A stretch of DNA of 64,000 nt from Candidatus Thorarchaeota archaeon (GCA_011364905.1 RDNZ01000005.1:1-64000), one strand, 5' to 3'; counted from the stretch's first letter, positions 35,335 through 45,051 are shown. The notes: generated by a model from the sequence alone, not told the origin. Translations and numbers: made by a program.

Positions 35335-36798
35335 CTACGTTTCTGCTTCAACCTGTGCTTGGATATTTGCATACTGTATATTGGCGGCCGCTGTCCACCG
35401 TGATTGAACACTATTAGCATACGCCGAATCGTAAATCATGTCGTTATTAATAGCGGTAGCGTACGCAGGAGTAAACGTTTCCATAGTGGAAGTCTTTGGA
35501 TCCTGAATGGTCATCATCTGACTCATAAGACTTGCATAGCTGTCCAACTCAGCGGCATTAATTCGACCTTCATGATAGGCAGTATAGATTGCGTACCAGC
35601 AGTTCACAAGCGCAGTATGAGCGTCCGTAAGCACAGACTCCCAATATTTGATGAATGCTCTGTTCATCTGCAGTGACATTGTGTCGTTGAAATCAATGCC
35701 TACCGTGTCAATTGTCTGATTGAAGGCGGTATAGAGATCTTCAACTCCTACAGCAGTGGGTTCATCAAAGGCGCATCTCATGACAGGCATTCTACGAATG
35801 TTATTGTTAAGCCAAAGAGACTGGCCATAGCAGCTAAGAATGAAGTCTACGAAGGCTTCAGCCGCGGCTTCCTGCTGAGTGTTGGCTGCAATAGCTATTG
35901 GATCACCATTCACGATTGATTGACCTTCCGGTACAAAATACTGACAGTCCGGATTTCTTGCCTGAGAAAGGTATCCGTAGAAGTCAATAGACATGGAAAT
36001 ACCAACCTCTCCAGTTTCTACGGCGTTTTGTGTTTCCACAGATCCGCTGTAGATACCTGCACTCCCCGCCATTCGGGACATAGTTGTCCAGCCTTCTTGC
36101 CAGCCAAGTGCTTGAGTAATAATCTCGTATATACGCGTGTTTGATGTCGTACCGGGAGCATTACCCATAGAAATTGTTGGGACTGTAGGCAGAAGAGAAG
36201 CGTAAACTGGATCAGCAAGGTCCGTCCAAGTACTGGGAGTGGGAAGTGAATAGGTGTCTAGAAAGGCATTATTAACAGTAAAGCCGAAGGTTGATATTGC
36301 TGCTGCAATCCACACGAGTTCGTCAGCAGTATTGTTTCGCTTCATATCAACTCCTGCGATAGTATCATTGACTCGAGCTGCCACAGTCTGCATCCTGGGG
36401 CTAGTAAGTGGATACAGTAGGCTATCCCTCATCAACTGATCGAACAAAGTCGGGCCGCCGCCCCAACAGACATCGATTGTTCCTTCATTAATCAAGTCAT
36501 CCCAGAATTCCTCGGCAGGGGCTCTGAACTTCAAATCAACAATATTGGCATCATGAGCGATATCACTAGCCAAGAATGCCGATTTGAAAACATTTTGAAT
36601 AGATATATCATGTCGTGTTAAAATGGTGAGGGTGATTCCGCTACTTGTTGTGGTAGTTGTGGTTCCGGTCGTTGTATTATTGGGACCGAATCCGCCTCCT
36701 AAGTAGAATATTGAAACACCAGCAACACCGATTATCACGATTACTATAACAGCACTAAGCATAGTTCTAGTTCTTCCAGCTGTTTCAAAATCACTCAT
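35335..36798 (-). CDS. Solute-binding protein (Fe3+/phosphonate type), N-terminally anchored
   Basis: An N-terminal membrane helix (LSAVIVIVIIGVAGVSIFYL) and a Thr-rich linker (NNTTTGTTTTTTSSG) lead into a type 2 binding fold. Its parts include LTILTRHDISIQNVF, TIDVCWGGGPTLFDQL, VWIAAAISTFGFTVNNAFLD, WTDLADPVYASLLPTVPTIS and VVEAAAEAFVDFIL-like helices. This is the SBP_bac_6/FbpA group, which binds ferric iron, phosphonates or phosphorylated sugars. No clear Tyr pair for iron can be assigned from sequence alone. ATG 36798 was preferred over GTG 36804 because AGAGGTG is better spaced for it. It is the first gene of the ABC operon and is divergent from the exported-protein cluster. Confidence 0.88.
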   Translation of the reverse strand: MSDFETAGRTRTMLSAVIVIVIIGVAGVSIFYLGGGFGPNNTTTGTTTTTTSSGITLTILTRHDISIQNVFKSAFLASDIAHDANIVDLKFRAPAEEFWDDLINEGTIDVCWGGGPTLFDQLMRDSLLYPLTSPRMQTVAARVNDTIAGVDMKRNNTADELVWIAAAISTFGFTVNNAFLDTYSLPTPSTWTDLADPVYASLLPTVPTISMGNAPGTTSNTRIYEIITQALGWQEGWTTMSRMAGSAGIYSGSVETQNAVETGEVGISMSIDFYGYLSQARNPDCQYFVPEGQSIVNGDPIAIAANTQQEAAAEAFVDFILSCYGQSLWLNNNIRRMPVMRCAFDEPTAVGVEDLYTAFNQTIDTVGIDFNDTMSLQMNRAFIKYWESVLTDAHTALVNCWYAIYTAYHEGRINAAELDSYASLMSQMMTIQDPKTSTMETFTPAYATAINNDMIYDSAYANSVQSRWTAAANIQYANIQAQVEAET

Positions 36799-36997
36799 TT
36801 GCACACCTCTTGGATTATTGAGTATCTAGTTGAGTCATGAGAGAGTAGATTGCAGTAATTAAGGTTTGTCACTCACGAGAAGATTGCGTACTCCAAACAT
36901 TTCATAGAACCTCTTGCAATTCGAAGTGTTCATATAGGGAGAGATTCTGCAATATGACTAAGCTGCTATCTTTTATAGATAGGAGAGGAACCTGAAA

Positions 36998-38035
36998 ATG
37001 AAAAACATCAACGGAAGACAAGCAGCATCACTTTTTGTGATTGCAGCTTTATTCGCATCCTTTCTTGCGTTTTCATCTGCGACTCCGGTCGCCGCAGCTT
37101 CTGGAACAATCGTCTTTGATTATTCCCATGGGCAAGCACCTTCGTTTGAGGAGGTCATAGCCTATGATGCACAGCTAGGAGCAAATCTGACGGCCATGGG
37201 TTATACTGTAGTGTGGGCGCGAGGAGGAATTAATGCATCAATCCTGAGCGGAGCTACGGGCTTGGTTATGGGTTCGTGCTATGGAGCCAATAACGGATAC
37301 ACGGCCGGGGAAATATCAGCAATAGGTGACTGGTTTAATGCTGGTAATAAGTTCCTATGGGTCGGCTATGACAGCGATTACACTTCCCTTCCCGATGCGG
37401 GTCAATGGATTGACAACAACATGACACTCATTCTAGAAGCAGTCCATTCAGATGTCTATGGTGAACCGACAGCAGTCGAGGATCCGGTGAATAATGGAGG
37501 CTCTGGATACCGTGTGGTTGCAAACAAAACGAGCACCAATCCATACGTCGCAGACATCGTTAGTGGAGTCACAGAAGTTCTTATGCATGGACCTACCTGT
37601 CTCTACGGCGCTAGTGGTAGTTCTATGGCATCTCCTGTAGCATTGGAAACAACAACAGTGACTGATGTCTACCCGATTCTATACACGGGTGGAAACGGTA
37701 CTATCAATGACGGCGATGCTACCGACCCAATCGTTCATACTAACGGACAGCAGGGAAGTTTCGTCATGATGGCGATGCAGATCAATGCCGGTGATGCTGG
37801 AACTGGAAACCTCATGGTATCCGGTGCCTCACCATATGGTGACTATCAGCCAATGTACGCCAGCTATTACAATAAGGTATTGGACGGCTACAACTTAGTA
37901 AAGCAAGCAATAGACTTTGGTATGCAAGCAGTCCAACCCGCAGGTGCGCCAATTAATTGGATACTAATAGCAGGTGTTGGCGGTGCTGCAGTCGTAGTAA
38001 TCATCATCGTTGTCTATTTCGTAAGGAAACGATAA
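36998..38035 (+). CDS. Exported amidotransferase-fold protein with C-terminal membrane anchor
   Basis: A signal peptide (AASLFVIAALFASFLAFSSA, cleaved near VAAA) is followed by a Rossmann-like domain (GTIVFDYSHGQAPSFEEVIA, LGANLTAMGYTVVWARGGIN, GDWFNAGNKFLWVGYDSDY). It resembles the class I glutamine amidotransferase/ThuA/DUF4350 fold but has no clear catalytic Cys-His-Glu triad. It ends with a membrane helix (NWILIAGVGGAAVVVIIIVVYF) and VRKR, so the body faces outside. The same fold recurs in the two genes that follow. GGAGAGGAA precedes ATG 36998, and a strong terminator follows the gene at 38047. It may bind sugars or phosphate-bearing ligands; the function is unknown. Confidence 0.75.
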   Translation: MKNINGRQAASLFVIAALFASFLAFSSATPVAAASGTIVFDYSHGQAPSFEEVIAYDAQLGANLTAMGYTVVWARGGINASILSGATGLVMGSCYGANNGYTAGEISAIGDWFNAGNKFLWVGYDSDYTSLPDAGQWIDNNMTLILEAVHSDVYGEPTAVEDPVNNGGSGYRVVANKTSTNPYVADIVSGVTEVLMHGPTCLYGASGSSMASPVALETTTVTDVYPILYTGGNGTINDGDATDPIVHTNGQQGSFVMMAMQINAGDAGTGNLMVSGASPYGDYQPMYASYYNKVLDGYNLVKQAIDFGMQAVQPAGAPINWILIAGVGGAAVVVIIIVVYFVRKR

Positions 38036-38046
38036 GTCAATATCGA

Positions 38047-38083
38047 GTAGTCTGGGTTTTCCAGACTACACCTCTCTTTTTTT
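38047..38083 (+). terminator. Intrinsic terminator-like hairpin
   Basis: GTAGTCTGG, a 5-base loop and CCAGACTAC (9 bp, perfect) are followed by CTCTC and seven T. It lies 12 bases after the stop of the exported protein gene. Archaeal transcription usually ends at T tracts, and the added hairpin makes this a strong candidate. Confidence 0.75.
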
Positions 38084-38190
38084 GTTAGTAATGCGGATTG
38101 AGTGTGATTAGGATTCAGTCCTCTTACGCCAAAAAAAGCAAACTTTAAGAAACTGTTTCCACGGAGGTAATATCCCCAAACGGTGATTCT

Positions 38191-40596
38191 ATGAAACATG
38201 ATTCATTATCTAAATACTTAGCCTTGTCATTTCTTCTCTTACTAGTTGTGTCAGTCCTACAGACTAGTAATTCCTGGACAACAGTATCCTCTCAACCATC
38301 AGAGAATTACGTAAATGCTTCCTTTACCCCAAAGTCAATTCTATTTGATGAGTCACATTGTGATAACGGAAGCAGTCTTTGGGCACCAGGCAACGCTTCG
38401 TTGTTTAGTTGGATCTTGGGTGAAAGCGGGTATGACTCGGATACAAATTTTAACACAAGTCTGGATTCAGGAGTACTTGACCAGTATGATATCCTCGTCC
38501 TGTTCTTTCCAGTTATTCCGTTGACGAGTGGTGAAATAGGCGCTGTCCATGCGTTCGTAGATGCTGGAGGCGGTTTGCTTCTTGTTGGCGTAGATGATAG
38601 CAACTTTTGGGAATTTCGTTCGAATTATCTCAATCCGATCTCAAGTGGTTACGGAATCACCTTTCAATCAAACACTGTAGACGAAACAGTAACATCCTTT
38701 GCCACACACAACATCACATACGGAGTGACATCGATAAATACACGCGGAGATGACTTCAAATTCTGCACGATGTCTGTTTCAACACCGGCTGTTTCAGTCG
38801 TGGATTCAACATCAGGTCCAATCATCGCAACTTCTGAATCGGGCTCTGGCAGAGTAGTTGGCGTGGGAGGCCCAAGCATTTTCTATATGTATAGAAAGAA
38901 TGCAGGTAGCTTTGGAGATTCGCACTTTCAAATGTCAGTGAACATCATCGACTGGCTAGCGAGAAATCCAAAGAGAATTGCAAACATCCCGTCAGAGGCT
39001 GTGATTACAGTCGGTCCTGGACCCTCTTTGTCGCCATCTGCAGTTGAAGACTATGTCATGTTTACGGGAGCATACCATGAACATACGACTCACAGTGATG
39101 GAGCCAATACCCCATTGGAAATGCTTGAGAAGGGAATTAGGCTGGGCTATGATTTCTTTGTGATGACAGATCACTCTCATAACACTCCGGGTGACGTTGG
39201 CGGAATCACCGGAGCCCTTGCAATGCAAGATATAGTGAATGCGAATCACATCGACTTACCAATAATTGCTGGTGCGGAGCTGTCATCTGTCAAGCACACT
39301 ATTGGGTTCCCACTGACTGAAAACATCTGGACGGATAATCAACAATATGCAGTCGAGCAGATACATGCTCAGGGAGGAATTGCTATTCTGGCGCACCCAA
39401 CAATTGGATTTGATTACGCGCCCATCTATGAAAACCGAACTGCCTTGGGCTACGACGCAATTGAGGTGGACAACAGAGGCTTCTTCTTCGGCGGTGGAGA
39501 AGATGGCTTTTTTGACAACTTCATGGGTTCTGCGGATACACACACAGATTTGGAAGACGGACTTCGAGATGCCATATTCGTCGAGAATCCAAGTGGACCC
39601 AATGGAAGAGTGACCGCAGGGGACATCATCGATGCTGTTCTCAATAAAAGGGTTGTAATAATAGATCCATATAATGGCATGATCTATGGGCAGGAAGTAT
39701 GGGTCAACCGCTACATAGAGATTAGAGATCAAGCCGAATCAGCAATCCAGTCATGCAATGCATTACTTGACAGCTTGAAGGATTCGGGTGAAGAAGTCGG
39801 TCTGTCTGAGTTCTACCTCGCTGATGCTATGAAATCTCTTGACGCCTTGAATCCTGATAGAGCGCTTAGAATGGTCCAGAATGCAACCTCGGATGCAGTG
39901 CTTGGAGTCGACCTATCCATAACATCTCCAATGATTATGGAACCAGACACGGACCATGAAGTACCACTAGCATTGAAAAACAATCATACATATGGTGTCG
40001 AGATTGCCTCAACTTTGTTTGTTGGCAAGGGCATCTCTGTTACGTCGAATGATTTCAGCATTGTTGTGGCTGGAAAAAGCACTTCGACAGTGACACGGGA
40101 TTTCAGATCGAATAGTTATGGACTCACGACGTATTACTTGAATCTGTATGAATTCAATACTACGGGATTCATTAATCCCATCTTGATACCGATGAAGGGA
40201 ATCATTGATAATGTCACAGTAGAAGCAATCAAAGAGGGTGGTGACTATAACGCCGATGTGGCCTTTTGGATAGGAAGAGCTTCTGCCAGACAGATAGTAA
40301 CGGCCACTTTGTTCTACGACGATGGGACAGGTGAGCAACAAGTCGATATGAGCAGAGAGTTTAACCTGTTCCTCTATACGCTCGGTCCGTTTCCATCAAA
40401 CACAGAGCTGTCTATCCACATCATTGTGGTAACCTTCGAGGGAAACACGTACACGATTGGTGAGCAGGTTTTAACGCTAGGAGCAACTGGGCAGCCTCCT
40501 GAAATCGGTCCAATACTGCTTCTGGCGGCTGTCGGCGGCGCGGCTGCAATCATCCTCGTAATCGTAGTGGTTTTCTTAAAGCGGCGACGTGGATGA
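38191..40596 (+). CDS. Exported PHP-domain phosphoesterase with amidotransferase-like domain, membrane-anchored
   Basis: The 801-residue product has a signal helix (YLALSFLLLLVVSVLQTS) and an amidotransferase-like domain (~50-260, LDQYDILVLFFPVIPLTSGE, GGGLLLVGVDDSNFW). A PHP domain from ~290 has its metal motifs in order: HEHTTHSDG (296-304), MTDHSHNT, GAELSS, ILAHPTIGF and GSADTHT. A helical region, beta-rich domains and a C-terminal helix (IGPILLLAAVGGAAAIILVIVVVFL) with KRRRG complete it. PHP domains hydrolyse phosphate esters with a trinuclear metal site. Being exported, it probably acts on extracellular phosphoesters. Its substrate is unknown. It starts 155 bases after the first exported protein gene. 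Confidence 0.82.
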   Translation: MKHDSLSKYLALSFLLLLVVSVLQTSNSWTTVSSQPSENYVNASFTPKSILFDESHCDNGSSLWAPGNASLFSWILGESGYDSDTNFNTSLDSGVLDQYDILVLFFPVIPLTSGEIGAVHAFVDAGGGLLLVGVDDSNFWEFRSNYLNPISSGYGITFQSNTVDETVTSFATHNITYGVTSINTRGDDFKFCTMSVSTPAVSVVDSTSGPIIATSESGSGRVVGVGGPSIFYMYRKNAGSFGDSHFQMSVNIIDWLARNPKRIANIPSEAVITVGPGPSLSPSAVEDYVMFTGAYHEHTTHSDGANTPLEMLEKGIRLGYDFFVMTDHSHNTPGDVGGITGALAMQDIVNANHIDLPIIAGAELSSVKHTIGFPLTENIWTDNQQYAVEQIHAQGGIAILAHPTIGFDYAPIYENRTALGYDAIEVDNRGFFFGGGEDGFFDNFMGSADTHTDLEDGLRDAIFVENPSGPNGRVTAGDIIDAVLNKRVVIIDPYNGMIYGQEVWVNRYIEIRDQAESAIQSCNALLDSLKDSGEEVGLSEFYLADAMKSLDALNPDRALRMVQNATSDAVLGVDLSITSPMIMEPDTDHEVPLALKNNHTYGVEIASTLFVGKGISVTSNDFSIVVAGKSTSTVTRDFRSNSYGLTTYYLNLYEFNTTGFINPILIPMKGIIDNVTVEAIKEGGDYNADVAFWIGRASARQIVTATLFYDDGTGEQQVDMSREFNLFLYTLGPFPSNTELSIHIIVVTFEGNTYTIGEQVLTLGATGQPPEIGPILLLAAVGGAAAIILVIVVVFLKRRRG

Positions 40597-40803
40597 GCAT
40601 ACTCTGTCTGTGTGACAATATCAGGACCATATAATACACAGCGACGGTCAAAACACTCTTGAAGACATGTTAGACAATGGACTTTCTCATGGCCTTGATT
40701 TCAGGGCTATGACCAGCCACTCTCAAAAAAGTCCCAAGTCAATAGAGGGGGCATGCCCTCCAAGCATACCACTTAATACCGACAAGTCTTGAATATGGGA
40801 GTC

Positions 40804-42771
40804 ATGAAAAAAGCAAGTGCAGTACTAATTATTTTGCTGTTGCCAATCTTCACCGCGGTTGTCTTCACACCGATGGTGACTACGGTGGATGCATGGGGAC
40901 ATGCAACCCACTTTTTCATAACGGAACAAGCCATGGCGGGGATTAGCAATCAGAGCTGGGCTGATGCCTTTGAATACTACTCCGCAGAGGTCATAGGTGG
41001 TAGTGTCTATCCTGATGTCGCATGGCAGGATTGGGACAATCATCTATACTATCCTGTAAATGGGACCCACCATGCACCAGAAGCTGCACAAAGATGGTAC
41101 AATTTTACAAGGACCAACTTTACAATTGGAAATTGGGAGGATGGTTTCTTCGCAGCAGGTGTCATGGCACACTATTTCAGCGACCCCTGTATACCGGTTC
41201 ACACTGACGTCTTCTGGGCAGGCCATTCGGCCTATGAAACGGATATCAACAATAATCTTGATCTCTTCACGATCTCGACTCCAACTGAATCGTACATCGC
41301 AAACGCTAGCCAATTAGTAGTCGATTCTGCAACTTACTCACACCAGTACTATGATGATGTGGTTTTTGCATATCCAACAGATAGCTCTCAAGCAATCCAA
41401 ACCAATGTGACAATCAAGAACTTGACTCAGGACTGTCTCAACTTGGCTATAGATGGTCTTCTTGATCTCTTCTATACTGCGACTTTAGGCATCAATGCAC
41501 CAGACGTAACAATCACCTATCAGTACAAAGCGATGATGGATGTTGCCCATGGTAATGACTATGCGGCTGCGGATTTGGATACGATTAACACGACTCTGTC
41601 GCAAAAGGGGTATCAGTTGACTGAACAGAGTACAGCAATAACGACTGAGAGTCTTGCAGGTGTTGACTTATTCATCGCCACGTGCGCTAGTTCACCTTAT
41701 ACTGCCAATGAACTCAATGCGATTTCCACATGGGCAGCCAGCGGAAATAAGGCGTTACTACTTACAGGAAGAGGTGATCATCCTTCAAGCCCGACGAACA
41801 CATCATATTCTGATGCCATCTTGGCAGCGATAGGCTCCAATATCAGAAATAATGATGACAATGTCTACATGGAAGGAACCTACAATCCATGGTATGATGA
41901 TTTGACAGTAATTCCTGATTCATCAGTTACCGTGAACCTCACAGCAGGTGTAAACACAGTGACGTTCTTCTCACCGAATAGTCTCTACTTCATAGACGAT
42001 GGTCCAGTTCTTCCCATAATCTATGCGGACGTTACAGGGTATCAAACTAACCAAGCCCCTCCCGCTCCTGCAGTCATCTATGATGATTCTATGGATGGCA
42101 TTTGGGGTAATCAGATCCCACTAGCTGCAGCTGAGGAAATAGGAAGCACGAGACTGTTGGTCACGGGAACGACATTCTTCAGCGACTTTGATTATAGTAA
42201 GCCTCAGTTTGATAACGTTCAATTGCTTGAGAATTTCCTAGATTGGGGAGTTGGGAACCGTTCTGAGTGGAACATCGCAAATGTGGATGAGGTTGGACCA
42301 AGAGTCAGCAATGTGGAGTGGAATCCAAGCAGCCCAGATGATGGGGAAAGTGTGACTGTTACAGCAACTGTAGCAGATCCAGGCGGCGTTGATGCTGTAT
42401 ATCTGAAGTACAACAATGGAACCGACTTGGTGACATTACAGATGGATGCAGGTGCTGGGGGAGTTTATTCGGGAGTCATCTCGGATGTGACCACTGGATC
42501 ACTCTCCTTCACTATTGAAGCGCATGACAACTCAGATAACATAGAAACACGAACACCGTTCACAATCACTTGGACACCTCCAGTCACAACTACTACCACT
42601 CCTCCAACTACCACAACAACGGCACCCACGACCGAAACTCCGACTACCTCTGAAACACCCACAGGCACAGGAACTGAACCTCCACTGCCAACGAACTTGC
42701 TGCTGATAGCAGGCATTGGAGTTGCTGTAGTGGTGTTGTTAGTTGTTGCGGTCTTAGTCCGGAAGCGGTAG
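40804..42771 (+). CDS. Exported zinc phospholipase C-like protein with amidotransferase-like and Ig-like domains
   Basis: After a signal peptide ending VDA, the mature protein would begin with Trp (residue 31), which in Bacillus phospholipase C is itself a zinc ligand. WGHATHFF, YPDVAWQDW, AHYFSDPCIPVH and GHSAYE supply the His, Asp and Glu ligands in the family order. Next comes an amidotransferase-like domain (SLAGVDLFIATCASSPYTAN, NKALLLTGRGDHP) and an Ig-like domain (VSNVEWNPSSPDDGESVTVT). A Thr/Pro-rich stalk then leads to a C-terminal helix (NLLLIAGIGVAVVVLLVVAV) with RKR. The protein should stand on the cell surface and cleave phospholipid head groups or similar phosphodiesters. ATG 40804 gives the best signal peptide; TTG 40789 and ATG 40795 are in frame. 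Confidence 0.85.
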   Translation: MKKASAVLIILLLPIFTAVVFTPMVTTVDAWGHATHFFITEQAMAGISNQSWADAFEYYSAEVIGGSVYPDVAWQDWDNHLYYPVNGTHHAPEAAQRWYNFTRTNFTIGNWEDGFFAAGVMAHYFSDPCIPVHTDVFWAGHSAYETDINNNLDLFTISTPTESYIANASQLVVDSATYSHQYYDDVVFAYPTDSSQAIQTNVTIKNLTQDCLNLAIDGLLDLFYTATLGINAPDVTITYQYKAMMDVAHGNDYAAADLDTINTTLSQKGYQLTEQSTAITTESLAGVDLFIATCASSPYTANELNAISTWAASGNKALLLTGRGDHPSSPTNTSYSDAILAAIGSNIRNNDDNVYMEGTYNPWYDDLTVIPDSSVTVNLTAGVNTVTFFSPNSLYFIDDGPVLPIIYADVTGYQTNQAPPAPAVIYDDSMDGIWGNQIPLAAAEEIGSTRLLVTGTTFFSDFDYSKPQFDNVQLLENFLDWGVGNRSEWNIANVDEVGPRVSNVEWNPSSPDDGESVTVTATVADPGGVDAVYLKYNNGTDLVTLQMDAGAGGVYSGVISDVTTGSLSFTIEAHDNSDNIETRTPFTITWTPPVTTTTTPPTTTTTAPTTETPTTSETPTGTGTEPPLPTNLLLIAGIGVAVVVLLVVAVLVRKR

Positions 42772-42788
42772 ACGCAAATTGAAGATAT

Positions 42789-42824
42789 GTGACCAGGACC
42801 TTCCTGGTCACACCCCCTATTTTT
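42789..42824 (+). terminator. Intrinsic terminator-like hairpin
   Basis: GTGACCAGG, a 5-base loop and CCTGGTCAC (9 bp, perfect) are followed by a C/A run and TTTTT. It begins 17 bases after the stop of the phospholipase-like gene and has the same stem and loop size as the hairpin at 38047. Confidence 0.75.
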
Positions 42825-42961
42825 CGTTCTGTAATTTTGACTGGGAAAAAACAGCAGACCCTTCGATTTGAGCAAACCCTCATTCCAAAAATCGGATAGC
42901 TATATCTTCATATGTTTAGATGAGATATGAATTACGATATAATAGAGAGAGGGTTTGCAAA

Positions 42962-43606
42962 ATGACTTACGGGTTGGACGCCAACGACCTGGAAAGAGAG
43001 GTTGAGATAGGTGTAGTGAGCGCCTTTGGTTGGGCGGTCATTGAGTTTGAAGCCACGCTATTTCAGAAATATTTGTTAATGTCAGCACCCAGCTCCTTGA
43101 TTACTGAAGATATGTTTCGGAAATATCTGAAGGATATGGAGGCAAAGGGGTACCTTGCGCCGGTTGATTTTCAAGGAAAGAAAGCATGGAAACGATTGGT
43201 GATTGATTCAGAGATCCAAGAGCCAGCAATGACTCCGGAAGAAGTTAACGAGTTCATTGCAAAAGCGCAGGCGGCATCGCAAAAGAAAAAGAAGAAACGT
43301 GAAGTTTTTAGTGATCATCGATTTCGGGAGTCCAAGAAGGTTGCGGAAAAGATTATTCGTACTCTTGAGCAGGTTATGCCTAAGTCGAAAGCTGGTAGAA
43401 TGCCTTGGGAACCAAAACTAATAGGCCATGTTGAGGGAATGCACAAAGCCCTCGCGGAGTCGAAGGATGAGTTTCTCAAGTACCTGAAGAAGAATATACC
43501 GAGCGCATATGATCCAATGAAAAAGATACTCAAATCGGAAGGAGAAGAAATGCTTCTCCTAAGTCTAAGATTCATTGAGTCTGGACAACGGGCGTATCCA
43601 CCATAG
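42962..43606 (+). CDS. Unknown cytoplasmic protein with helical and Lys-rich regions
   Basis: ATG 42962 is chosen because GAGAGAGG lies before it; an in-frame ATG at 42920 would add 14 residues without support. The 214-residue product has an N-terminal helix-rich part that may be a winged helix (MFRKYLKDMEAKGYLAPVDF) and a strong basic stretch KKKKKREVF. A helical C-terminal half follows (SKKVAEKIIRTLEQVMPKSK, SKDEFLKYLKKNIPSAYDPM). There is no signal peptide and no Cys. The winged-helix look and basic stretch fit nucleic-acid binding, but no family is recognised. It follows the terminator at 42824 and precedes the convergent pmbA gene. Confidence 0.6.
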   Translation: MTYGLDANDLEREVEIGVVSAFGWAVIEFEATLFQKYLLMSAPSSLITEDMFRKYLKDMEAKGYLAPVDFQGKKAWKRLVIDSEIQEPAMTPEEVNEFIAKAQAASQKKKKKREVFSDHRFRESKKVAEKIIRTLEQVMPKSKAGRMPWEPKLIGHVEGMHKALAESKDEFLKYLKKNIPSAYDPMKKILKSEGEEMLLLSLRFIESGQRAYPP

Positions 43607-43656
43607 CTGTAAATGGTGATCTATGAAAGCTATATCACTGTCTTCTGTTTAATTTG

Positions 43657-45051
43657 CTACTGTCCAACGAGCTCTGTTCCAGAGAATGCAATAGTAGGCA
43701 GTATGACACTCCCGTTAACTCCAATATCAGAAATGCCCTGGACTTGTATGTCGTTCGCGATGTATAGGTCGCCCTTGAGGCTCTCGTATAGATTGCCAAC
43801 ATGCAGCGCGTGTTTGATTTGACTGGTTAATTCACCATTCTCTATTAGCCGAGCGTTCCGAATCTCATTCGAGAAGGAACCTGAAGTTGGTTCAACTTGA
43901 GGCCATGCAAAGTGCTCTATGAATACTCCTTTGTCGATTTCACTTACCATATCATCGACGGTCTTCGTTGACGGAGTGATTTCAAGTGTTGTTATTCTGC
44001 AAGTCACTGGAGCTGCAAACGCACCGTTGATTTCACGGGCACCACGCCGCATTCCATTACTTGTCGATTCCAAGTCCAATTGGGCTGCATTATAACTATC
44101 ATTCAAATATGATGTGAGAATACCCTTTTCAATCACCGAGGTCTTCTTCATTGGCATCCCTTCATCATCGACAAGTGCACTGAGGAGACCCCTCTCAGAT
44201 AGACCATTGTCATATATGGTCAAGACCTCGTTTGCCACTGTGTCTCCAACCTTGTCGGTCCAAGGACTTGACTTCTTGTTGACATTCTCTCCTGAAGCTG
44301 AAAATTCAATAATCCGATTAAGTAGCTGTGCAGTTTCACTAGGTGCAAGAACAGCAATGACATTGTCCCACTTCTCCTTAAAGGCATCTGCCTTCAAGAC
44401 ACTCAATGCTTGCTCTTTCAGCTTCTCACCAACTTTATCAAATTCAATCTCAGAAACTTCACGCGACCAACATCTTTGAACACCCTCTCCAACAGCGCCA
44501 GAAACCTCAGCTTTCGCAGTGAAAAACCCATAGACCATCGTTGATTTTGAACCAGCGTCAACACCAAGCGAGTTCATCACTTTAAAATCGACAGAACTTG
44601 CTCGAAGGGTACCATTTGGAACAGTGACACTGTCAGAGGCTGCGCTCTCAACAACCAACATGGCTTTGTCTGTAAGATATTCGCTATCTAGATGTGCGGT
44701 GTTTTTGTCATAGAATCGCTCAGGACTCCCAGATACTTTCTTTGGGCTTGGTAGCGATTTGAATTTGAGATCAGGACTACTCACTTTTGCCATCGAACTC
44801 GCTCGAGAAACGAGGTCATCTACTGACTCTAAAGTGAGTGTGGAACTGGTATACCCTATTTTCTTGTCTATTATGAGTTTTAGCCCAAATCCCAACTCTG
44901 TTTGGGATGTACCCATCTTCGCAATATCATCATCGATATAGACGCCGGATGTTCTGACGATGATCCCAAATACCTCTGCCTGGGTTGCACCTGCTTTCTC
45001 TGCTAGATGGAGAATTTTACTATTGGTGGATTCTATGTCCATCTCAACCAC
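43657..45051 (-). CDS. pmbA: PmbA/TldE-family protein
   Basis: The 464 residues show family landmarks: LIIDKKIGYTSSTLTLESVD, VMNSLGVDAGSKSTMVYGFF, SPWTDKVGDTVANEVLTIYD, GLLSALVDDEGMPMKKTSVI, and NGSVILPTIAFSGTELVG at the end. PmbA (TldE) lacks the metal site and pairs with TldD to form a heterodimeric metallopeptidase that cleaves unfolded or modified peptides. The two genes overlap by eight bases (45044-45051), so they are made together. The pair is old and widely kept in archaea. Confidence 0.9.
   Translation of the reverse strand: MVEMDIESTNSKILHLAEKAGATQAEVFGIIVRTSGVYIDDDIAKMGTSQTELGFGLKLIIDKKIGYTSSTLTLESVDDLVSRASSMAKVSSPDLKFKSLPSPKKVSGSPERFYDKNTAHLDSEYLTDKAMLVVESAASDSVTVPNGTLRASSVDFKVMNSLGVDAGSKSTMVYGFFTAKAEVSGAVGEGVQRCWSREVSEIEFDKVGEKLKEQALSVLKADAFKEKWDNVIAVLAPSETAQLLNRIIEFSASGENVNKKSSPWTDKVGDTVANEVLTIYDNGLSERGLLSALVDDEGMPMKKTSVIEKGILTSYLNDSYNAAQLDLESTSNGMRRGAREINGAFAAPVTCRITTLEITPSTKTVDDMVSEIDKGVFIEHFAWPQVEPTSGSFSNEIRNARLIENGELTSQIKHALHVGNLYESLKGDLYIANDIQVQGISDIGVNGSVILPTIAFSGTELVGQ

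Noticed and set aside
40745-40760. Palindromic GGGCATGCCC upstream of the phospholipase-like gene
   Set aside because: Too short and GC-rich to separate from chance, and no TATA box is in a clear relation to it.
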